From Chlamydiae bacterium CG10_big_fil_rev_8_21_14_0_10_35_9 (GTDB lineage: Bacteria > Chlamydiota > Chlamydiia > Chlamydiales > SM23-39), in assembly GCA_002773835.1 (NCBI GenBank), contig PFAC01000005.1:1-57657 (forward strand): 57,657 nucleotides of DNA. The letters run 5' to 3'. Shown piece after piece: positions 9,190-20,348 of this stretch. Made by a program: the position numbers and the translations under genes. The notes beneath the pieces are model-generated. The model made no database searches. It saw nothing but the letters and a program-made list of their open reading frames with translations, and was not told the DNA's origin. The stretch's first letter is position 1, and each line of letters starts with the position of its first letter.

Positions 9190-10120
9190 ACCATTCGACA
9201 AATCTTTTCATCCCTTCGTTAAAAGGGATCTTAGGGGAGTAATTTAACGCTTGTCTGCTTTTATGAATATCTGCGTAAGTTTCTAGTAATTCTCCCGGCT
9301 GCATGGGAAGCATTTTAATGTTAGCTTTTTGACCAAGAAAGCTCTCCAATGTTTGCACCAATAGCATTAAATCAATAGGTTTACTATTACCCAAGTTGAA
9401 AACTTCAAAATCAGATTCTTTATCAATTGCTGCTATAGTGCCGTCGACGATATCATCAATATAGGTAAAGTCTCTTCGCATTTGCCCACGATTAAATAAA
9501 GGGATTTCTTTTTTCTCAATAATTGACTTAGCAAAGAAAAAATAAGCCATATCAGGGCGTCCCCATGGACCGAAGACGGTAAAATACCTTAATCCTGTGG
9601 ATCTTATGTTATAAAGGTGGCGGTAGGAAGCTGCCATTACTTCATTTGATTTTTTAGTAGCACCATATAAGTTGGCGGGATGATCTGTTTTGTCATCTTC
9701 ATGGAAAGGGGTTTTTTTATTTGTACCATAAACGGAAGAAGAAGAAGCATAGACTAAATAAACATCTGGAAATTTTCTAAGAGTTTCCATTAGCGAAGAA
9801 AAACCATTAATATTAGAGGCAATATAATCTTCTGGATGATTAAAGGAATGTCTTACGCCAGCTTGAGCTGCAAGATGAACGACATGAGTTATATTATGCG
9901 AAAGTAACAGTTTTTCCAGTTCACTTTGCTGGAGTATATCTATATTGAGAATGGAGATATCATTTTTAGATAATATCTTTTCGCGTTCTTTTTTTAAGGC
10001 AACATCGTAATAGGCGTTGAAGTTGTCTATTCCAATTACAAAGTTCCCTCTTTTTTTACATGCTAAGGCAAGATGAAATCCAATAAATCCTGCAGCACCT
10101 GTTATTAAAATTTTCTTCAT
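9152..10120 (-). CDS. NAD-dependent epimerase, UDP-glucuronate 4-epimerase-like
   Basis: This 322-residue extended SDR protein starts MKKILITGAAGFIGFHLALA with the GxxGxxG loop. It has IDNFNAYYDVALKKER, typical of UDP-glucuronate 4-epimerases (CapI/GAE group), YASSSSVYGTNKKTPF and the active-site YGATKK. The likely product is UDP-galacturonate for a surface polysaccharide. It is read toward nnr with a 38-base 3' overlap and diverges from the export gene at 10219. The exact substrate is inferred; a GDP- or UDP-hexose epimerase is the alternative. Confidence 0.85.
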   Translation of the reverse strand: MKKILITGAAGFIGFHLALACKKRGNFVIGIDNFNAYYDVALKKEREKILSKNDISILNIDILQQSELEKLLLSHNITHVVHLAAQAGVRHSFNHPEDYIASNINGFSSLMETLRKFPDVYLVYASSSSVYGTNKKTPFHEDDKTDHPANLYGATKKSNEVMAASYRHLYNIRSTGLRYFTVFGPWGRPDMAYFFFAKSIIEKKEIPLFNRGQMRRDFTYIDDIVDGTIAAIDKESDFEVFNLGNSKPIDLMLLVQTLESFLGQKANIKMLPMQPGELLETYADIHKSRQALNYSPKIPFNEGMKRFVEWFKEFYLLEAAIV

Positions 10121-10218
10121 TTACCTTCTTAAAATCTTTTTTACATATCTAACGTTATGCTATATAAGGTTAGCTTAAACAATTGATAATTTAAATTGGA
10201 CCGTAAGTTCATTTTTCT

Positions 10219-11289
10219 ATGGGGTTTTTAAAAAAGATTGGTTTTAGGAACATACTTTTAACAGGTTCTTTATTTTTTTCTTCTTGTTCAACCCCTTATA
10301 TGGGAAAAGATGTGTATGGAGCTGATGAGTTTGTTTTAGACTCTTATAAAATCAGAGAAGGCAAGTTTTCCATTTTAGAAATGGAAGGGAAATATCAAGA
10401 CGATCTCCCTGACGAGTATTTAGCCGAATACAAAGACACCATTCATGAAGATGATATTCTAAAAATCGAGGTATACCACCCTAAAAGAGATGATATTGTT
10501 CTAGCAGTTTCTAAGATTGGGACAAGCATTGGTTATAGGGTCATGGAAGGTAAAATTTATTTACCTGATTTGCCGCCTATCGAAGTACAGGGACTTACTT
10601 TAAAAGAAGCAAAAGAAGAAATTCAAAAAAAATACTTAGAGCAAATCAACGATATTGAAGTCTTTGTAACTTACAAAGATCGTATTGTCAAACGAGTGGA
10701 GCTAGCTGGGTTGGTTGCTGCCTCAAGTATTCCAGTAAATGGGAAAATTCGCCTTTTTGATGTGTTATCTATCGCCAAGCCACCGCCTAATGCAAATCTT
10801 TTTAAAAGCTACATGATACGAGATAATGATTTTGTGGCAGTCGACTTTTATAAGCTTTTAAAAGAAGGGGACATGTCTCAAAACATAGTTATGAGAGGAG
10901 GGGATAAGATTTATATTGCGGATACTTCTTCAGCGAATTTAATGGTTTTAGGGGAAGTCGGCTGTGAATCTGTTGTCCCATTGCCCAATGGATATATTTC
11001 TTTAAGAGAAGCTTTAGCGGCTGCAAGAGGGATTCCTTTTACAGGTGATAAGTCGTATATTCAAATTATCCGTGGCAATATTGTAAAACCTAAAATCTAT
11101 ACTCTGAGTTGGAAGCATGTCATTCATTTACCTAATGACAGCCTGCTTTTAATGCCAGGGGACATCGTATATGTTGCAGCTAAGCCAATTACTGAGTGGA
11201 ATAGATTTATCTCCCAACTCCTCCCTGCATTTACCGGATTTGAAGTTCTAGGAAACAAATGCCGAGGCTGGGGGCTATTTATACCATGA
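10219..11289 (+). CDS. Wza-like polysaccharide export lipoprotein
   Basis: This 356-residue protein has a hydrophobic N terminus ending in a lipobox-like LFFSSC near residue 23, consistent with an outer-membrane lipoprotein. DTIHEDDILKIEVYHP starts a Poly_export domain (about 75-155). Two SLBB-type segments follow (RVELAGLV and MVLGEVGCESVVPL). Such proteins form the outer-membrane channel for capsule or exopolysaccharide. The gene overlaps the downstream Wzz/BY-kinase-like gene by ATGA, the classic wza-wzc arrangement, although no wzb phosphatase is visible. The SD sequence is weak. Confidence 0.85.
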   Translation: MGFLKKIGFRNILLTGSLFFSSCSTPYMGKDVYGADEFVLDSYKIREGKFSILEMEGKYQDDLPDEYLAEYKDTIHEDDILKIEVYHPKRDDIVLAVSKIGTSIGYRVMEGKIYLPDLPPIEVQGLTLKEAKEEIQKKYLEQINDIEVFVTYKDRIVKRVELAGLVAASSIPVNGKIRLFDVLSIAKPPPNANLFKSYMIRDNDFVAVDFYKLLKEGDMSQNIVMRGGDKIYIADTSSANLMVLGEVGCESVVPLPNGYISLREALAAARGIPFTGDKSYIQIIRGNIVKPKIYTLSWKHVIHLPNDSLLLMPGDIVYVAAKPITEWNRFISQLLPAFTGFEVLGNKCRGWGLFIP

Positions 11290-14117
11290 CAGAAGAGGTC
11301 ATTTTTTGTTTTTCTGACTTAGTAGCAATATTTCATCGCTATAAAAAATGGATGATTGGTGTTGGTCTACTTTGTGCCTCTGTCAGTTTTTCTCTTATGA
11401 TGTTAAAAGCTCCTAAATACGAAGCAACGGGTTCATTTATCGATTCCAGTACAAAAAAAGAAAGTTCAGGGGGGTTAAAGGATCTATTAGTATCGCTGGA
11501 TGCAAAATCTGACTCCAGTAAGGGTATTATGCTTTCTAAAGCTGTGATTAAAGATGTGTCTAAAAAACTAGGGCTGCAATTTTGCTGCGCTGAAAAAAAA
11601 AGAAATATTTTTTTAAGGGTTCTCCGAAGGTACAGAGATAATTGGTATGTGCAAACAAACAAATCTTTATCCGATTTAGACCAGTTCCGTTTTGCTAATG
11701 GCAGTTATGAAAAAGAAATTCCTTTAAACTTATATCTTCGGTTTTCTGACAAAGACTCTTTTGAAGTACTATCTAGTGAAAAAAAACTGTTAGCAAAAGG
11801 AAGAGTACACGTTCCTGTTAAACTGCAAGATGTTGAATTTACTTTAGTCAATGTTCCCAAAACCTATCGAAAAAAGTACTTATATACTTTGAGTGTTACT
11901 CCTTTTAATTTCATTTATGGAAGTATCAAAAGTAGCATTACTATCAAAGCAGATAAAGATGATCAACGCATGCTTCACATCTCCTATAAAGATAGAGACC
12001 GCTATTTAGCGAAAAATATCGTAAATACCTTAATGGAGTCCTATCAACAGTATCTAATAACACAAAATGAAAAGTTTGCTAAAGCGCAACTTACTTATTT
12101 GCAAAAAAGAAAGGAAGAAATTTCAGAGCAGTTCGACCATTCTTTAGATCTCTATTGTGAGTTTTTAAAAAAGAACCTGTCAGAAACAGGGTTTTTAGGG
12201 TTGGAAGAGCAATCGGAAATATTAATTAAGCCACAAGCAAGTTTTGCTAACCGCCTATTTCAAAATGATTTGGAAGAATCAAGACTTGATAAATGGAAAG
12301 GACAGTTCATCACAGATGGAACATTTAGTTCGGAAATCTCGCTTGTTTATCAAGAAATCAATAAGCTAAAACAGGACAAAGATGCTCTTGAGATAGCGTT
12401 GAATTCCAAAGAATCTTTAGACATTGCTGCTATGGAAAACCATTTACAACAGCTAGAGCAGTTAAGAGGGGACCAGCAAAATCTTGTCTCTTTAATTAAC
12501 TCTGTTGAGCAGGGAAAGCCTATATCCAAGAAAAATGCTTTTCTTACTGATAAGCCTAGAAATCTTGTTTTTTTATGGCTAGATAAGCTGCAGGAAGGCT
12601 CTGAAACAGATTCTATAAAAAAAGACCTGGTTTCTTATTTGAAAAATTATACCAGAGTACTTTCTTTAAAAGAGAAAATTTTATCGGAAAGAGTAAAGCA
12701 TTCGGAAAAAACTTGGCAGGATTTTGAAGGAATCGATTTAGATAGTGCTATGGGACTGTATGTAAACTATAATAAAAAGCTGGATGATGTACAGGCTGAA
12801 CTAGAGCACTTTACACATGTTTTGACGCAACTCAATGATGAGAGTTTTGATATTAGTTCTTTAAGCAGTGTATTGCGTGATGGCATTAGTCAAAATTTGC
12901 TTGTCAAAGCAGGTGATTGCTGCTTTAAATTAAATGACAGGCAAAACTTAAGTGAAAAAGATATTGTTCGGATAAAAGATGACCTTAAGCTTATTCGAAC
13001 CTTTTTAAAAGGGCATATTAAAGAGCTTCGTCATGTGAAGGAAATTCAGCAAAATATATTTAAAGACAAAATACATGCCCTTCAAATGGTCACGTTAGAT
13101 CGAGTAAACCAGAAAATTTCCATATTGAACCACAGAGTACAAGATTTTATCCAGGCTAGAAAAGTAGATTTGTTCCAAGAGAATAGTCTCATTCGAACTA
13201 AGATGGAAGAGCTGAAAGGAAAAATGGTGCATTTACCCACCAAATGGAAGTTAGAAAAAAAATTGACTCTTGATGCAGATATTGCCATCAAAATGATCCA
13301 GTCTCTAACAACATTGACAGAGTCTAAAACTATTTCTCATAATTTAGATCTTATTAATTCAAATACTTTGGACTTTGCATCTCTGCCATATCGGGCAGAA
13401 AAGAAAAACATTATCGTTTGGTTGATTGCTGCATTTGTTTTAGGGTGTTTTCTTGCTTTTTCATATAAATTTTTCCTCTTTTTTCAAAGAGGCTTTTTAG
13501 CTTCGCTAGATAATTTAAAAGCTCTTCAGCAAAATGCTTTAGGAGAGGTTTCTAGACAGTTAGACGACCCTAATTTAGAGTACATTCAGGACTCTGATTT
13601 GGAAACACTTCGTAATATATCGTATTTTATTGGGACAGATAAACCAAACATTGTTAGTATTATAGGAGGTAAAGGTCCTGACTTTTCTCATGGACTTGCC
13701 ACTATTTTAGGAAAGATAGGAAAAAAGGTTCTTGTTATTGATTGTGATTTTCATTCCAATTTCCCTTCAAAAGAGTCTACTGGGTTGTTGCAGTTCATAG
13801 AAGGTAAAAAAGGAAAGCATATAAAAAATGCTGGATGTTATGATTTCATGGAAAGTGGTGGTAAAACCAGGTTTGGCTATGAAATTTTACGTTCCTCTTC
13901 TTTTAAGCAATTGATAGAACAGATAAAAGAAAAATACGATATAATAATATTATTTACCCGAATGACGGCTCAGTTTGTCGAAGCAAAAGCTTATTTAGAT
14001 ATTTCAGATAAGATGATTGTTACTTTTGAAGAGGAAACATTGCAAAATTTACAACCTTTTTTCAATAAGGAAAATATCGGGTTTGTTAAAGTTTTAAGCC
14101 CTATATTAAGGAAGTAG
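11286..14117 (+). CDS. Wzz/Wzc-like polysaccharide co-polymerase with degenerate BY-kinase domain
   Basis: I choose the ATG at 11286 ([12 protein letters not shown]), overlapping the upstream TGA, giving 943 residues. The order is a short cytoplasmic N terminus, a membrane segment [16 protein letters not shown] near residue 25, a very long periplasmic coiled-coil region (about 45-700), and a second membrane segment [16 protein letters not shown]. The C-terminal cytoplasmic domain resembles a BY-kinase: [14 protein letters not shown] corresponds to Walker A' (VLLIDxDxR). The Walker A site reads [12 protein letters not shown] with no GKS/T, and there is no tyrosine-rich tail. It probably controls chain length without normal kinase activity. 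Confidence 0.82.
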   Translation: MTEEVIFCFSDLVAIFHRYKKWMIGVGLLCASVSFSLMMLKAPKYEATGSFIDSSTKKESSGGLKDLLVSLDAKSDSSKGIMLSKAVIKDVSKKLGLQFCCAEKKRNIFLRVLRRYRDNWYVQTNKSLSDLDQFRFANGSYEKEIPLNLYLRFSDKDSFEVLSSEKKLLAKGRVHVPVKLQDVEFTLVNVPKTYRKKYLYTLSVTPFNFIYGSIKSSITIKADKDDQRMLHISYKDRDRYLAKNIVNTLMESYQQYLITQNEKFAKAQLTYLQKRKEEISEQFDHSLDLYCEFLKKNLSETGFLGLEEQSEILIKPQASFANRLFQNDLEESRLDKWKGQFITDGTFSSEISLVYQEINKLKQDKDALEIALNSKESLDIAAMENHLQQLEQLRGDQQNLVSLINSVEQGKPISKKNAFLTDKPRNLVFLWLDKLQEGSETDSIKKDLVSYLKNYTRVLSLKEKILSERVKHSEKTWQDFEGIDLDSAMGLYVNYNKKLDDVQAELEHFTHVLTQLNDESFDISSLSSVLRDGISQNLLVKAGDCCFKLNDRQNLSEKDIVRIKDDLKLIRTFLKGHIKELRHVKEIQQNIFKDKIHALQMVTLDRVNQKISILNHRVQDFIQARKVDLFQENSLIRTKMEELKGKMVHLPTKWKLEKKLTLDADIAIKMIQSLTTLTESKTISHNLDLINSNTLDFASLPYRAEKKNIIVWLIAAFVLGCFLAFSYKFFLFFQRGFLASLDNLKALQQNALGEVSRQLDDPNLEYIQDSDLETLRNISYFIGTDKPNIVSIIGGKGPDFSHGLATILGKIGKKVLVIDCDFHSNFPSKESTGLLQFIEGKKGKHIKNAGCYDFMESGGKTRFGYEILRSSSFKQLIEQIKEKYDIIILFTRMTAQFVEAKAYLDISDKMIVTFEEETLQNLQPFFNKENIGFVKVLSPILRK

Positions 14118-14118
14118 G

Positions 14119-15087
14119 ATGAGAAAAAAGCGAATACTAGTTACCGGAGGCGCAGGTTTTTTAGGGTCTCATATTTGTGAAAAATTAGTTAACGAAGGGC
14201 ATTATGTCTATTGTTTAGATAATTTTTTTACAGGAAAAAAAGAAAACATAGCTCATTTACTTTCAAATGATTGCTTTTCACTGTTGGATCGTGATATTTG
14301 CCTTCCTATCGATTTAGAAGTACAGGAAATTTATAATCTAGCATGTCCAGCTTCCCCTTACCATTATCAACTCGATCCTATTCAAACTTTGAAAACAAGT
14401 GTATGGGGAGCAATGCACATGTTAGAGCTTGCAAAAAAAAATAATGCAAAAGTTTTGCAGGCATCTACTAGTGAAGTTTATGGGGATCCACAAGTACATC
14501 CTCAAGAAGAAAGCTACTGGGGAAATGTTAATCCTATTGGAAGACGTTCTTGCTATGATGAGGGGAAAAGATGTGCTGAGACACTATTTTTTGATTTTAG
14601 AAGAGCCTATCGAATTCCAATTAAAGTCGTGAGGATCTTTAACACCTTTGGCCCTCGCATGCAGCCTAATGATGGAAGGGTAGTTTCTAATTTTATTGTG
14701 CAGGCGTTAAAAAATCAGCCATTAACCATTTATGGAGATGGAAAGCAGACGAGGTCGTTTTGTTATGTAGATGATTTAATTGAGGGGATATTTAAAATGA
14801 TGGATACCGACTCCTCAATTACAGGGCCTATTAATCTTGGAAATCCCCTTGAATATCGGATCATTGATTTAGCTGAAATAATACTCAAACTAACGGGTTC
14901 TAAGTCACCTATCATATCTCTGCCTCTTCCTTCCGATGACCCTAAAAAAAGAAAACCTAATATTGAGCTCGCTAAAAAAAACCTTAAGTGGCAGCCGACT
15001 AAAAAATTAGAGGAAGGACTTAAAGAAACAATTGAGTATTTTGCTCAAATACTGGAAGAAGATGCTTCTTTAAGCTCAGGTACTTGA
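14119..15087 (+). CDS. UDP-glucuronate decarboxylase (UDP-xylose synthase)
   Basis: The 322-residue extended SDR starts [19 protein letters not shown]. It has [22 protein letters not shown] and the diagnostic active-site block YDEGKRCAE of UDP-xylose synthases, then [10 protein letters not shown]. The enzyme converts UDP-glucuronate to UDP-xylose. It follows the Wzc-like gene by one base, so it belongs to the export operon and suggests xylose in the exported polymer. No UDP-glucose dehydrogenase is in the window. It overlaps the convergent PBP2 gene by 43 bases at the 3' ends. Confidence 0.9.
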   Translation: MRKKRILVTGGAGFLGSHICEKLVNEGHYVYCLDNFFTGKKENIAHLLSNDCFSLLDRDICLPIDLEVQEIYNLACPASPYHYQLDPIQTLKTSVWGAMHMLELAKKNNAKVLQASTSEVYGDPQVHPQEESYWGNVNPIGRRSCYDEGKRCAETLFFDFRRAYRIPIKVVRIFNTFGPRMQPNDGRVVSNFIVQALKNQPLTIYGDGKQTRSFCYVDDLIEGIFKMMDTDSSITGPINLGNPLEYRIIDLAEIILKLTGSKSPIISLPLPSDDPKKRKPNIELAKKNLKWQPTKKLEEGLKETIEYFAQILEEDASLSSGT

Positions 15088-18000
15088 GGTCTATATTTTT
15101 TTTTCAGTTCCCTATACTTTTTAATAACTTCAGAGGCAATAGGCGCAGCTTCTTTTCCCGCATCGCCAAAGCGTAAATAAACAATTACTACAAGTTCAGG
15201 ATATTTGAAAGAGTCAATGGAGACTTGAGATTGCTTGGTTGGATCAAAACAGATTCCTCCAAACCAGATATGTTTATATAATTTAGAACGCTCTTTTGCA
15301 CTTATATAAGGATTATGAAAAACTTCTGCAGTAGAAGTCTTTCCTATGAGTTGAGAAGCAATTTCTTTATAATTTTTCATAAGATCTGGACTTTTGTACA
15401 AATTTTTAATAATTCCAGCCCTTGCTGTTCCTTTTTTACCTGAGATAACTCGTTTCATCCCTTCAAAAAGCTTTGCTCTTACATTTTTATCAATAGCTAA
15501 ATCTTTTCTTATAAAACTCGAAAAATTTTGCACACAAAGAAACTTGTCATTGTAAGAGCTTTCATCAAATATAGGAAAAAATATACCTAAAGCATTTAAC
15601 TCTTTTTGCAGAAGGTACTTTTCAGGGGAAAAGCTCAAATGAGGAGCCCTTTGTTTGCCTGCAATTTGTTGAATAATTTTAGGCTCAAGTACTTTCCCAA
15701 AGTTAGCTAGCGCCGATAAGAATACAGCTGTTTGAAGAGGGGTTACAATCAAAGTGTGGTGTCCAATTGCATAGGCATAAAGGCCTGTCTTGTTAGTGCT
15801 CAAATCACTGGGTAATGATCCTGAAATTTCACCAGGAAGCTGAATATGGGTTTTTTCTCCAAATCCAAAGTTTCTAGCTGCATAATTTAAATCTTCAGGG
15901 GTTTTAAGAAAGTCTCCGGCTAAAATAGAAAAGTAAGGGTTACTAGACTTTTCAATAGCATCTATAAGACTAACTGTACCAATATTGCTATGCGCAGATC
16001 TCGGTAGCCTACCGTGCTTATAAATTCGGTAAAAGGGTTGCTGGTTTTCCTTTAAGGCAACGATCAATCCTTTATTGTCAGCTTGTACTGTGTCTATAAT
16101 AGTAAAGTCAAAAGACGGCTTTTTTTCTAAAGCAGCGTAAGCTGTGACTAACTTGAAAATAGAGCCTTGTAAAGCAGGCTCTTGAAAAGAAGTGTCTCTC
16201 ATATAGCCATATCCGTCTTCGGGATAAAATTTGGCAGCAAGGTCTTTTTCAACAGGGTTTTCTTTGTACACTTTTCTGTACATTGCAAGAAGGGGCCTGG
16301 TAAGTTCTTTGAACGATCTAACGCTTTTGAAAAAAGCAAACTGCGTAGGTTGATTATAATCCTTTAAAAAGAGCTTTAACTCGTCATATGCTTTTTGACA
16401 TTTCTTATCGTGAAAAGTTTGCTCTTGGAAAAGCTCTTTCCATTGCAGAAACTGATCTTTCATGTCTTTTTCAAGATCTATTTCAGTATTGCCTAGAGCA
16501 GTCAACAAAAGCTTTTCTTTATTTTCTTGCCAAAAAGCTTCAAACAAACTGTTTTTTTTCTCATCTAAATAATCAATATAGGGTCTTTGATAGGTGTTTT
16601 TTTCTTTTTCTTCTTTTCTTTTTTCTTTTAAAAAAGCATGCAAGTTCTCTTCTCTCCACTTTTCAAAATAGTACTTTTCAAAAAGTGTGTATGCTTTTTT
16701 ATAAATGGCAGACTGTAAAACAAGAACATTTCTTGATTGGTTATGATAATCACTTAAGCTCAAGGTTTTTATTTGGCGGATGAGTCCATCACTAAAAGCA
16801 GGGCTAAATACAGCAATTTTGCAAAGGTCAATTATTAGAAGTTTATCTTTGTTATGTTTTACTTCTTGTAAAAAGTCTTTTAGCCTCTCTTCATAAGGAG
16901 CGATTCTTTCTTTTATTATTTGATAGATATTTTGATAGTTCTCTTTTTCAGCAAGGCTGGCTTTTTGTTCACACAAAATACCCTCACTAAAAATAGTATC
17001 AAAAATCAAAGGGGCATTTTTTGTTTTGAAAAAGTAAAAGATGGCTTCGATATCTTCTTGTAATTGAATAGCATTTTGGACAGTTTTAATTTTTTGCATA
17101 CACTGATAACAAGGAGAGCTTTCAGGAAATATCTCTTGTAAAAAAAACTCCCAGGTGACTGGTATGCTTTCTTTTTCAAAAGTTTTTTTAGAAAAGGAAT
17201 ACCAGCTTTTTTCCAATTCATTTTTGCCGTCCCAAATGCTGGCTAAAAAAGATTCTGTTTCTAGCCATTTTTCCACGTTTTGTTTTTTTTGTTCTTGGTA
17301 TAAAGGGTTAGTGGAGGGGATAAAATCATTTGGGTCATAATTAGGGTAGGAGGCCATAGCTATAATCTCACCAGTATTAGGATCCATGGCAACAACAGAT
17401 CCTCCTTTTACAATGGGCTGCTTAAGTGTCTCTCTTTTTTTCAACTTTGCATTATAACGGGTAGATCTGCCTTCCCGTATTTGTTCATCTTGTGCAAGAA
17501 GCTTTTCAGCAAACTCTTGCAGTTCTACTGAAAGGGCCAGTTTAATATTGCGGCCGTCAATAGCAGGTTTTGTAAGCGGAAGCTCTTTTACAAAAGTTCC
17601 CATGATATCTACCTCCATGCTCTTTTCTCCGTACGAGCCCCGAAGGTCTTCTTCAAACTGCTTTTCAATGCCGCTTTTCCCCACTAAATCATTAAAACGG
17701 TAAGACTTTTCCTTTAACTGTTTTAACCTGGTTAAAACTTCAAATTTACTTTTATACTCTTCAGGAAGAAAAATAGGTTCTAAGTTCGAGTCCTGCTTCA
17801 ATACATTTTCTAAAAACTTAATTTCATTAGCTATTTTCAAATATTCTTTTTTATTAATAGATCCCATATAACCAATGATTTTGGAAGCTGCTTTCTTATG
17901 GGGGTAGTATCTTTCTGATGTACTTTCCGCAAATAGGCCTGGCCAGTCTTTTTCTAGAAATTTCAATTTATAATAAGTTTTCTCGCTAATGTTCTCTTTT

Positions 18001-18440
18001 AAGATAAAAGGCATATGAGGGAATAAAGAGGCTTTGCTGTGAATTAAGTCGTCAACTCTTGTTTCATTCAAATTTAGCTCCTTGGCTAAGAGCTTGGATA
18101 GCTTTTCGATATACTCTTTCCTGGGATAGGTCTTAACTTTTTCCTTATTTTCTCCTTTAATCCACTTGACTCTTGGGATTTGAAGAATCTGCCCATAATA
18201 AATAGCTGCATTGTAACATATTCTGTTGATAGCCAAAGGAACCCCAAACCGGTCATGTATGGCCCCTCTTTCTGATTTTAAAAGTATAGTTTTTCTTTGA
18301 GGTCTTCTCGCTTCTAAAGCTTTTTCTTCTTTTTCATAAAAGCAAAGATGCCAAATGCGAAAAAGTAAAATAAAATTTATGATGAAAATGCCCTTAAGAA
18401 TTCTATGGGTCTTTAAATATATTTGTTCTTCTTTGCTCAT
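15045..18440 (-). CDS. mrdA: Penicillin-binding protein 2 (oversized chlamydial type)
   Basis: This 1131-residue class B PBP is a peptidoglycan transpeptidase of the elongasome or, in Chlamydiae, the division machinery. A membrane anchor [16 protein letters not shown] lies near residue 18. The dimerisation domain includes [20 protein letters not shown] and [22 protein letters not shown] charged insertion of roughly 380 residues then precedes the catalytic SxxK (GSIFKLV, near 759). SxN is KSSNPYF near 832, and the KTG box reads GKTSTAEV near 1031. Most bacterial PBP2s are about 630 long, while the chlamydial ones are also over 1000. Its position beside tRNA-Gly and rpsB matches the Chlamydia locus. 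Confidence 0.92.
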   Translation of the reverse strand: MSKEEQIYLKTHRILKGIFIINFILLFRIWHLCFYEKEEKALEARRPQRKTILLKSERGAIHDRFGVPLAINRICYNAAIYYGQILQIPRVKWIKGENKEKVKTYPRKEYIEKLSKLLAKELNLNETRVDDLIHSKASLFPHMPFILKENISEKTYYKLKFLEKDWPGLFAESTSERYYPHKKAASKIIGYMGSINKKEYLKIANEIKFLENVLKQDSNLEPIFLPEEYKSKFEVLTRLKQLKEKSYRFNDLVGKSGIEKQFEEDLRGSYGEKSMEVDIMGTFVKELPLTKPAIDGRNIKLALSVELQEFAEKLLAQDEQIREGRSTRYNAKLKKRETLKQPIVKGGSVVAMDPNTGEIIAMASYPNYDPNDFIPSTNPLYQEQKKQNVEKWLETESFLASIWDGKNELEKSWYSFSKKTFEKESIPVTWEFFLQEIFPESSPCYQCMQKIKTVQNAIQLQEDIEAIFYFFKTKNAPLIFDTIFSEGILCEQKASLAEKENYQNIYQIIKERIAPYEERLKDFLQEVKHNKDKLLIIDLCKIAVFSPAFSDGLIRQIKTLSLSDYHNQSRNVLVLQSAIYKKAYTLFEKYYFEKWREENLHAFLKEKRKEEKEKNTYQRPYIDYLDEKKNSLFEAFWQENKEKLLLTALGNTEIDLEKDMKDQFLQWKELFQEQTFHDKKCQKAYDELKLFLKDYNQPTQFAFFKSVRSFKELTRPLLAMYRKVYKENPVEKDLAAKFYPEDGYGYMRDTSFQEPALQGSIFKLVTAYAALEKKPSFDFTIIDTVQADNKGLIVALKENQQPFYRIYKHGRLPRSAHSNIGTVSLIDAIEKSSNPYFSILAGDFLKTPEDLNYAARNFGFGEKTHIQLPGEISGSLPSDLSTNKTGLYAYAIGHHTLIVTPLQTAVFLSALANFGKVLEPKIIQQIAGKQRAPHLSFSPEKYLLQKELNALGIFFPIFDESSYNDKFLCVQNFSSFIRKDLAIDKNVRAKLFEGMKRVISGKKGTARAGIIKNLYKSPDLMKNYKEIASQLIGKTSTAEVFHNPYISAKERSKLYKHIWFGGICFDPTKQSQVSIDSFKYPELVVIVYLRFGDAGKEAAPIASEVIKKYRELKKKYRPQVPELKEASSSSI

Positions 18441-18580
18441 TTTCGCGTAATTTCCATAGCTGTTATTAATTTAAATTTTTTGCATTTAGCTTGTCATCAT
18501 AATTTTCCTTGGAAAAAAATAGTTTTTTAGAGTAAAAATGTTGTTTCACTATTTGTAGGTTATAAAGAAACTAAAATAAT

Positions 18581-18651
18581 GCGCCTGTAGTTCAATGGTA
18601 GAACAGTAGCCTTCCAAGCTACGAGTGTCAGTTCGATTCTGATCAGGCGCT
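18581..18651 (+). tRNA. tRNA-Gly (anticodon TCC)
   Basis: The acceptor arms GCGCCTG and CAGGCGC pair perfectly. The anticodon loop CTTCCAA gives TCC (reads GGA), and the T arm holds GTTCGATTC. The length with discriminator T is 71. It sits between the divergent PBP2 gene and rpsB. Confidence 0.95.
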
Positions 18652-18687
18652 TTTGAAAAGTTAAAAAAAAATTGAGGTAATCAAATT

Positions 18688-19491
18688 TTGGCGACAAGAG
18701 AAGACATCACTATAAAGGATTTATTAGAATCAGGAGCTCACTTCGGACATCAAAAACGACGCTGGAATCCAAAAATGAAGCGTTTCATTTTTGAAGAACG
18801 AAATGGCATTTACATTATTGACTTAGCTAAAACCATGCAGCAAATACGAGAAGCGATTAAAGCCGTCACCGAAGTAGTAGCAAAAAGAAAATCTATTTTA
18901 TTTGTAGGTACAAAAAATCAAGCAAAGTCAACTGTTCGAGAATCTGCTGAGTCTTGTAGTGAGTACTATGTCTCCGAAAGATGGTTAGGTGGTATGCTAA
19001 CTAACCTTACTACCATTCGTCAGTCTGTTAAAACCTTAGAACGCATTGAAAAGCAAATTGCAACAGGTGGAGAAGGGCTTACTAAAAAAGAATTATCTGA
19101 GCTATCCAAAGAACAGATTAAACTAGATCGCAACCTTTCAGGAATAAGGGCAATGAGAAAACCTCCAGGACTTCTTATTGTTGTTGACCCATCCAAAGAG
19201 CATATAGCTGTTAAAGAAGCAAAAAAATTAGGTATTCCAGTACTTGCATTAGTAGATACTAATTGTGATCCTGATCCCATTGACTATGTCATTGCCTGCA
19301 ATGATGATGCGTTAAAGAGCATCAAACTAATACTAGGAGCGATTTCTCAAGCTATCACTGACAAGAAAAGTGAAATGAACATAGCTCTTGCCAAAGGAGA
19401 TGAAAAAATCCAAGAAGAAAAAATTGCGCCTATGGGTGAAATGGAAAATAGCCCAGAAGTAGAGGAGAAAGGAGATGAAGACAATGAGTAA
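18688..19491 (+). CDS. rpsB: 30S ribosomal protein S2
   Basis: The 267-residue product has S2 features: ITIKDLLESGAHFGHQKRRWNP, SERWLGGMLTNLTTIR and LALVDTNCDPDPIDYVI. The start is TTG at 18688 behind GAGG at 18674-18677; the next ATG falls inside the conserved N-terminal helix. It has a C-terminal acidic tail (VEEKGDEDNE). Its stop overlaps the start of tsf, so the two are coupled. Confidence 0.97.
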   Translation: MATREDITIKDLLESGAHFGHQKRRWNPKMKRFIFEERNGIYIIDLAKTMQQIREAIKAVTEVVAKRKSILFVGTKNQAKSTVRESAESCSEYYVSERWLGGMLTNLTTIRQSVKTLERIEKQIATGGEGLTKKELSELSKEQIKLDRNLSGIRAMRKPPGLLIVVDPSKEHIAVKEAKKLGIPVLALVDTNCDPDPIDYVIACNDDALKSIKLILGAISQAITDKKSEMNIALAKGDEKIQEEKIAPMGEMENSPEVEEKGDEDNE

Positions 19492-20329
19492 TTTGACTAT
19501 GGAAATGATTAAAGAACTCCGCGAAAGAACTGGAGTTGGTATGGCTAAGTGTAAAGAAGCATTAGTAGAGTCTGATGGTGACTTAGATCGTGCTATTGAA
19601 TATTTGCGCAAAAAAGGGATGGCCTCAGCTGTAAAAAAAGAAGGTCGAGAGACTAAAGAAGGTTCTATTGCTTTTGCTGATATCGGCTCACATATTTCTT
19701 TAGTAGAAGTTTGCGCGGAAACCGACTTTGTTGTGAAAAACGAAAAGTTTCAACAATTTTTACAAAGCATCGCAACTCAAGCTGCAACAACAAACCCTTC
19801 TTCTCTTCAAGAGCTTTTAGAGCAACCTACTTTAGAAGATAAAGCCTTAACAGTCGATGCCTACAGAAATACAGTTATTCAAGCTCTAGGTGAAAACATT
19901 CAAATCAAAAGAATGGAAGTCATTCTTAAGAATGAGGCAGCATCTTATGGTATTTACTCGCATATGAATGGCAAAATTGTAGCTGTAGTTGAGATTGAAG
20001 GTTCTAATTTCGAACAAGACTTGGCAAAAGACATTGCTATGCATATTGCAGCGGAAGATCCAGATTACTTAAGTTCTGAAGAGATCCCAGCAGAAATCAA
20101 ACAAAGGGAAGAAGAAATCGCCAGGGCACAAATTCAAGGCAAACCTGCTGATATTGCTGAAAAAATCGTAGCTGGAAAATTTAAGGCTTACTGTGATCAA
20201 GTCTGCTTACTAGGTCAGAAGTTTGTAAAAGATCCATCTGTTACTGTGGAAAAACATGTAGCAAACCAAAGTCAAAAAGTTGGTAAAACTTTAAAGCTTA
20301 CTAAATTTTGGCGTTGGACTATTTCCTAA
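19484..20329 (+). CDS. tsf: Elongation factor Ts
   Basis: I prefer the ATG at 19484 (MSNLTMEMIKELRE, 281 residues) because AAAGGAG at 19468-19474 is 9 bases upstream; the ATG at 19475 abuts that SD. EF-Ts exchanges GDP for GTP on EF-Tu. It has the UBA-like RERTGVGMAKCKEAL and the core EVCAETDFVVKNEKF. The C terminus TKFWRWTIS is shortened compared with E. coli, as in Chlamydiae. The next gene is frr, not pyrH. Confidence 0.97.
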   Translation: MSNLTMEMIKELRERTGVGMAKCKEALVESDGDLDRAIEYLRKKGMASAVKKEGRETKEGSIAFADIGSHISLVEVCAETDFVVKNEKFQQFLQSIATQAATTNPSSLQELLEQPTLEDKALTVDAYRNTVIQALGENIQIKRMEVILKNEAASYGIYSHMNGKIVAVVEIEGSNFEQDLAKDIAMHIAAEDPDYLSSEEIPAEIKQREEEIARAQIQGKPADIAEKIVAGKFKAYCDQVCLLGQKFVKDPSVTVEKHVANQSQKVGKTLKLTKFWRWTIS

Positions 20330-20348
20330 TCTTTCAAGGGTAAAAAAT

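Noticed and set aside
16388..16783. 131-codon plus-strand frame within the PBP2 gene
   Set aside because: It is antisense to the charged, lysine-rich insertion of PBP2, which gives long Phe/Leu-rich shadow frames.
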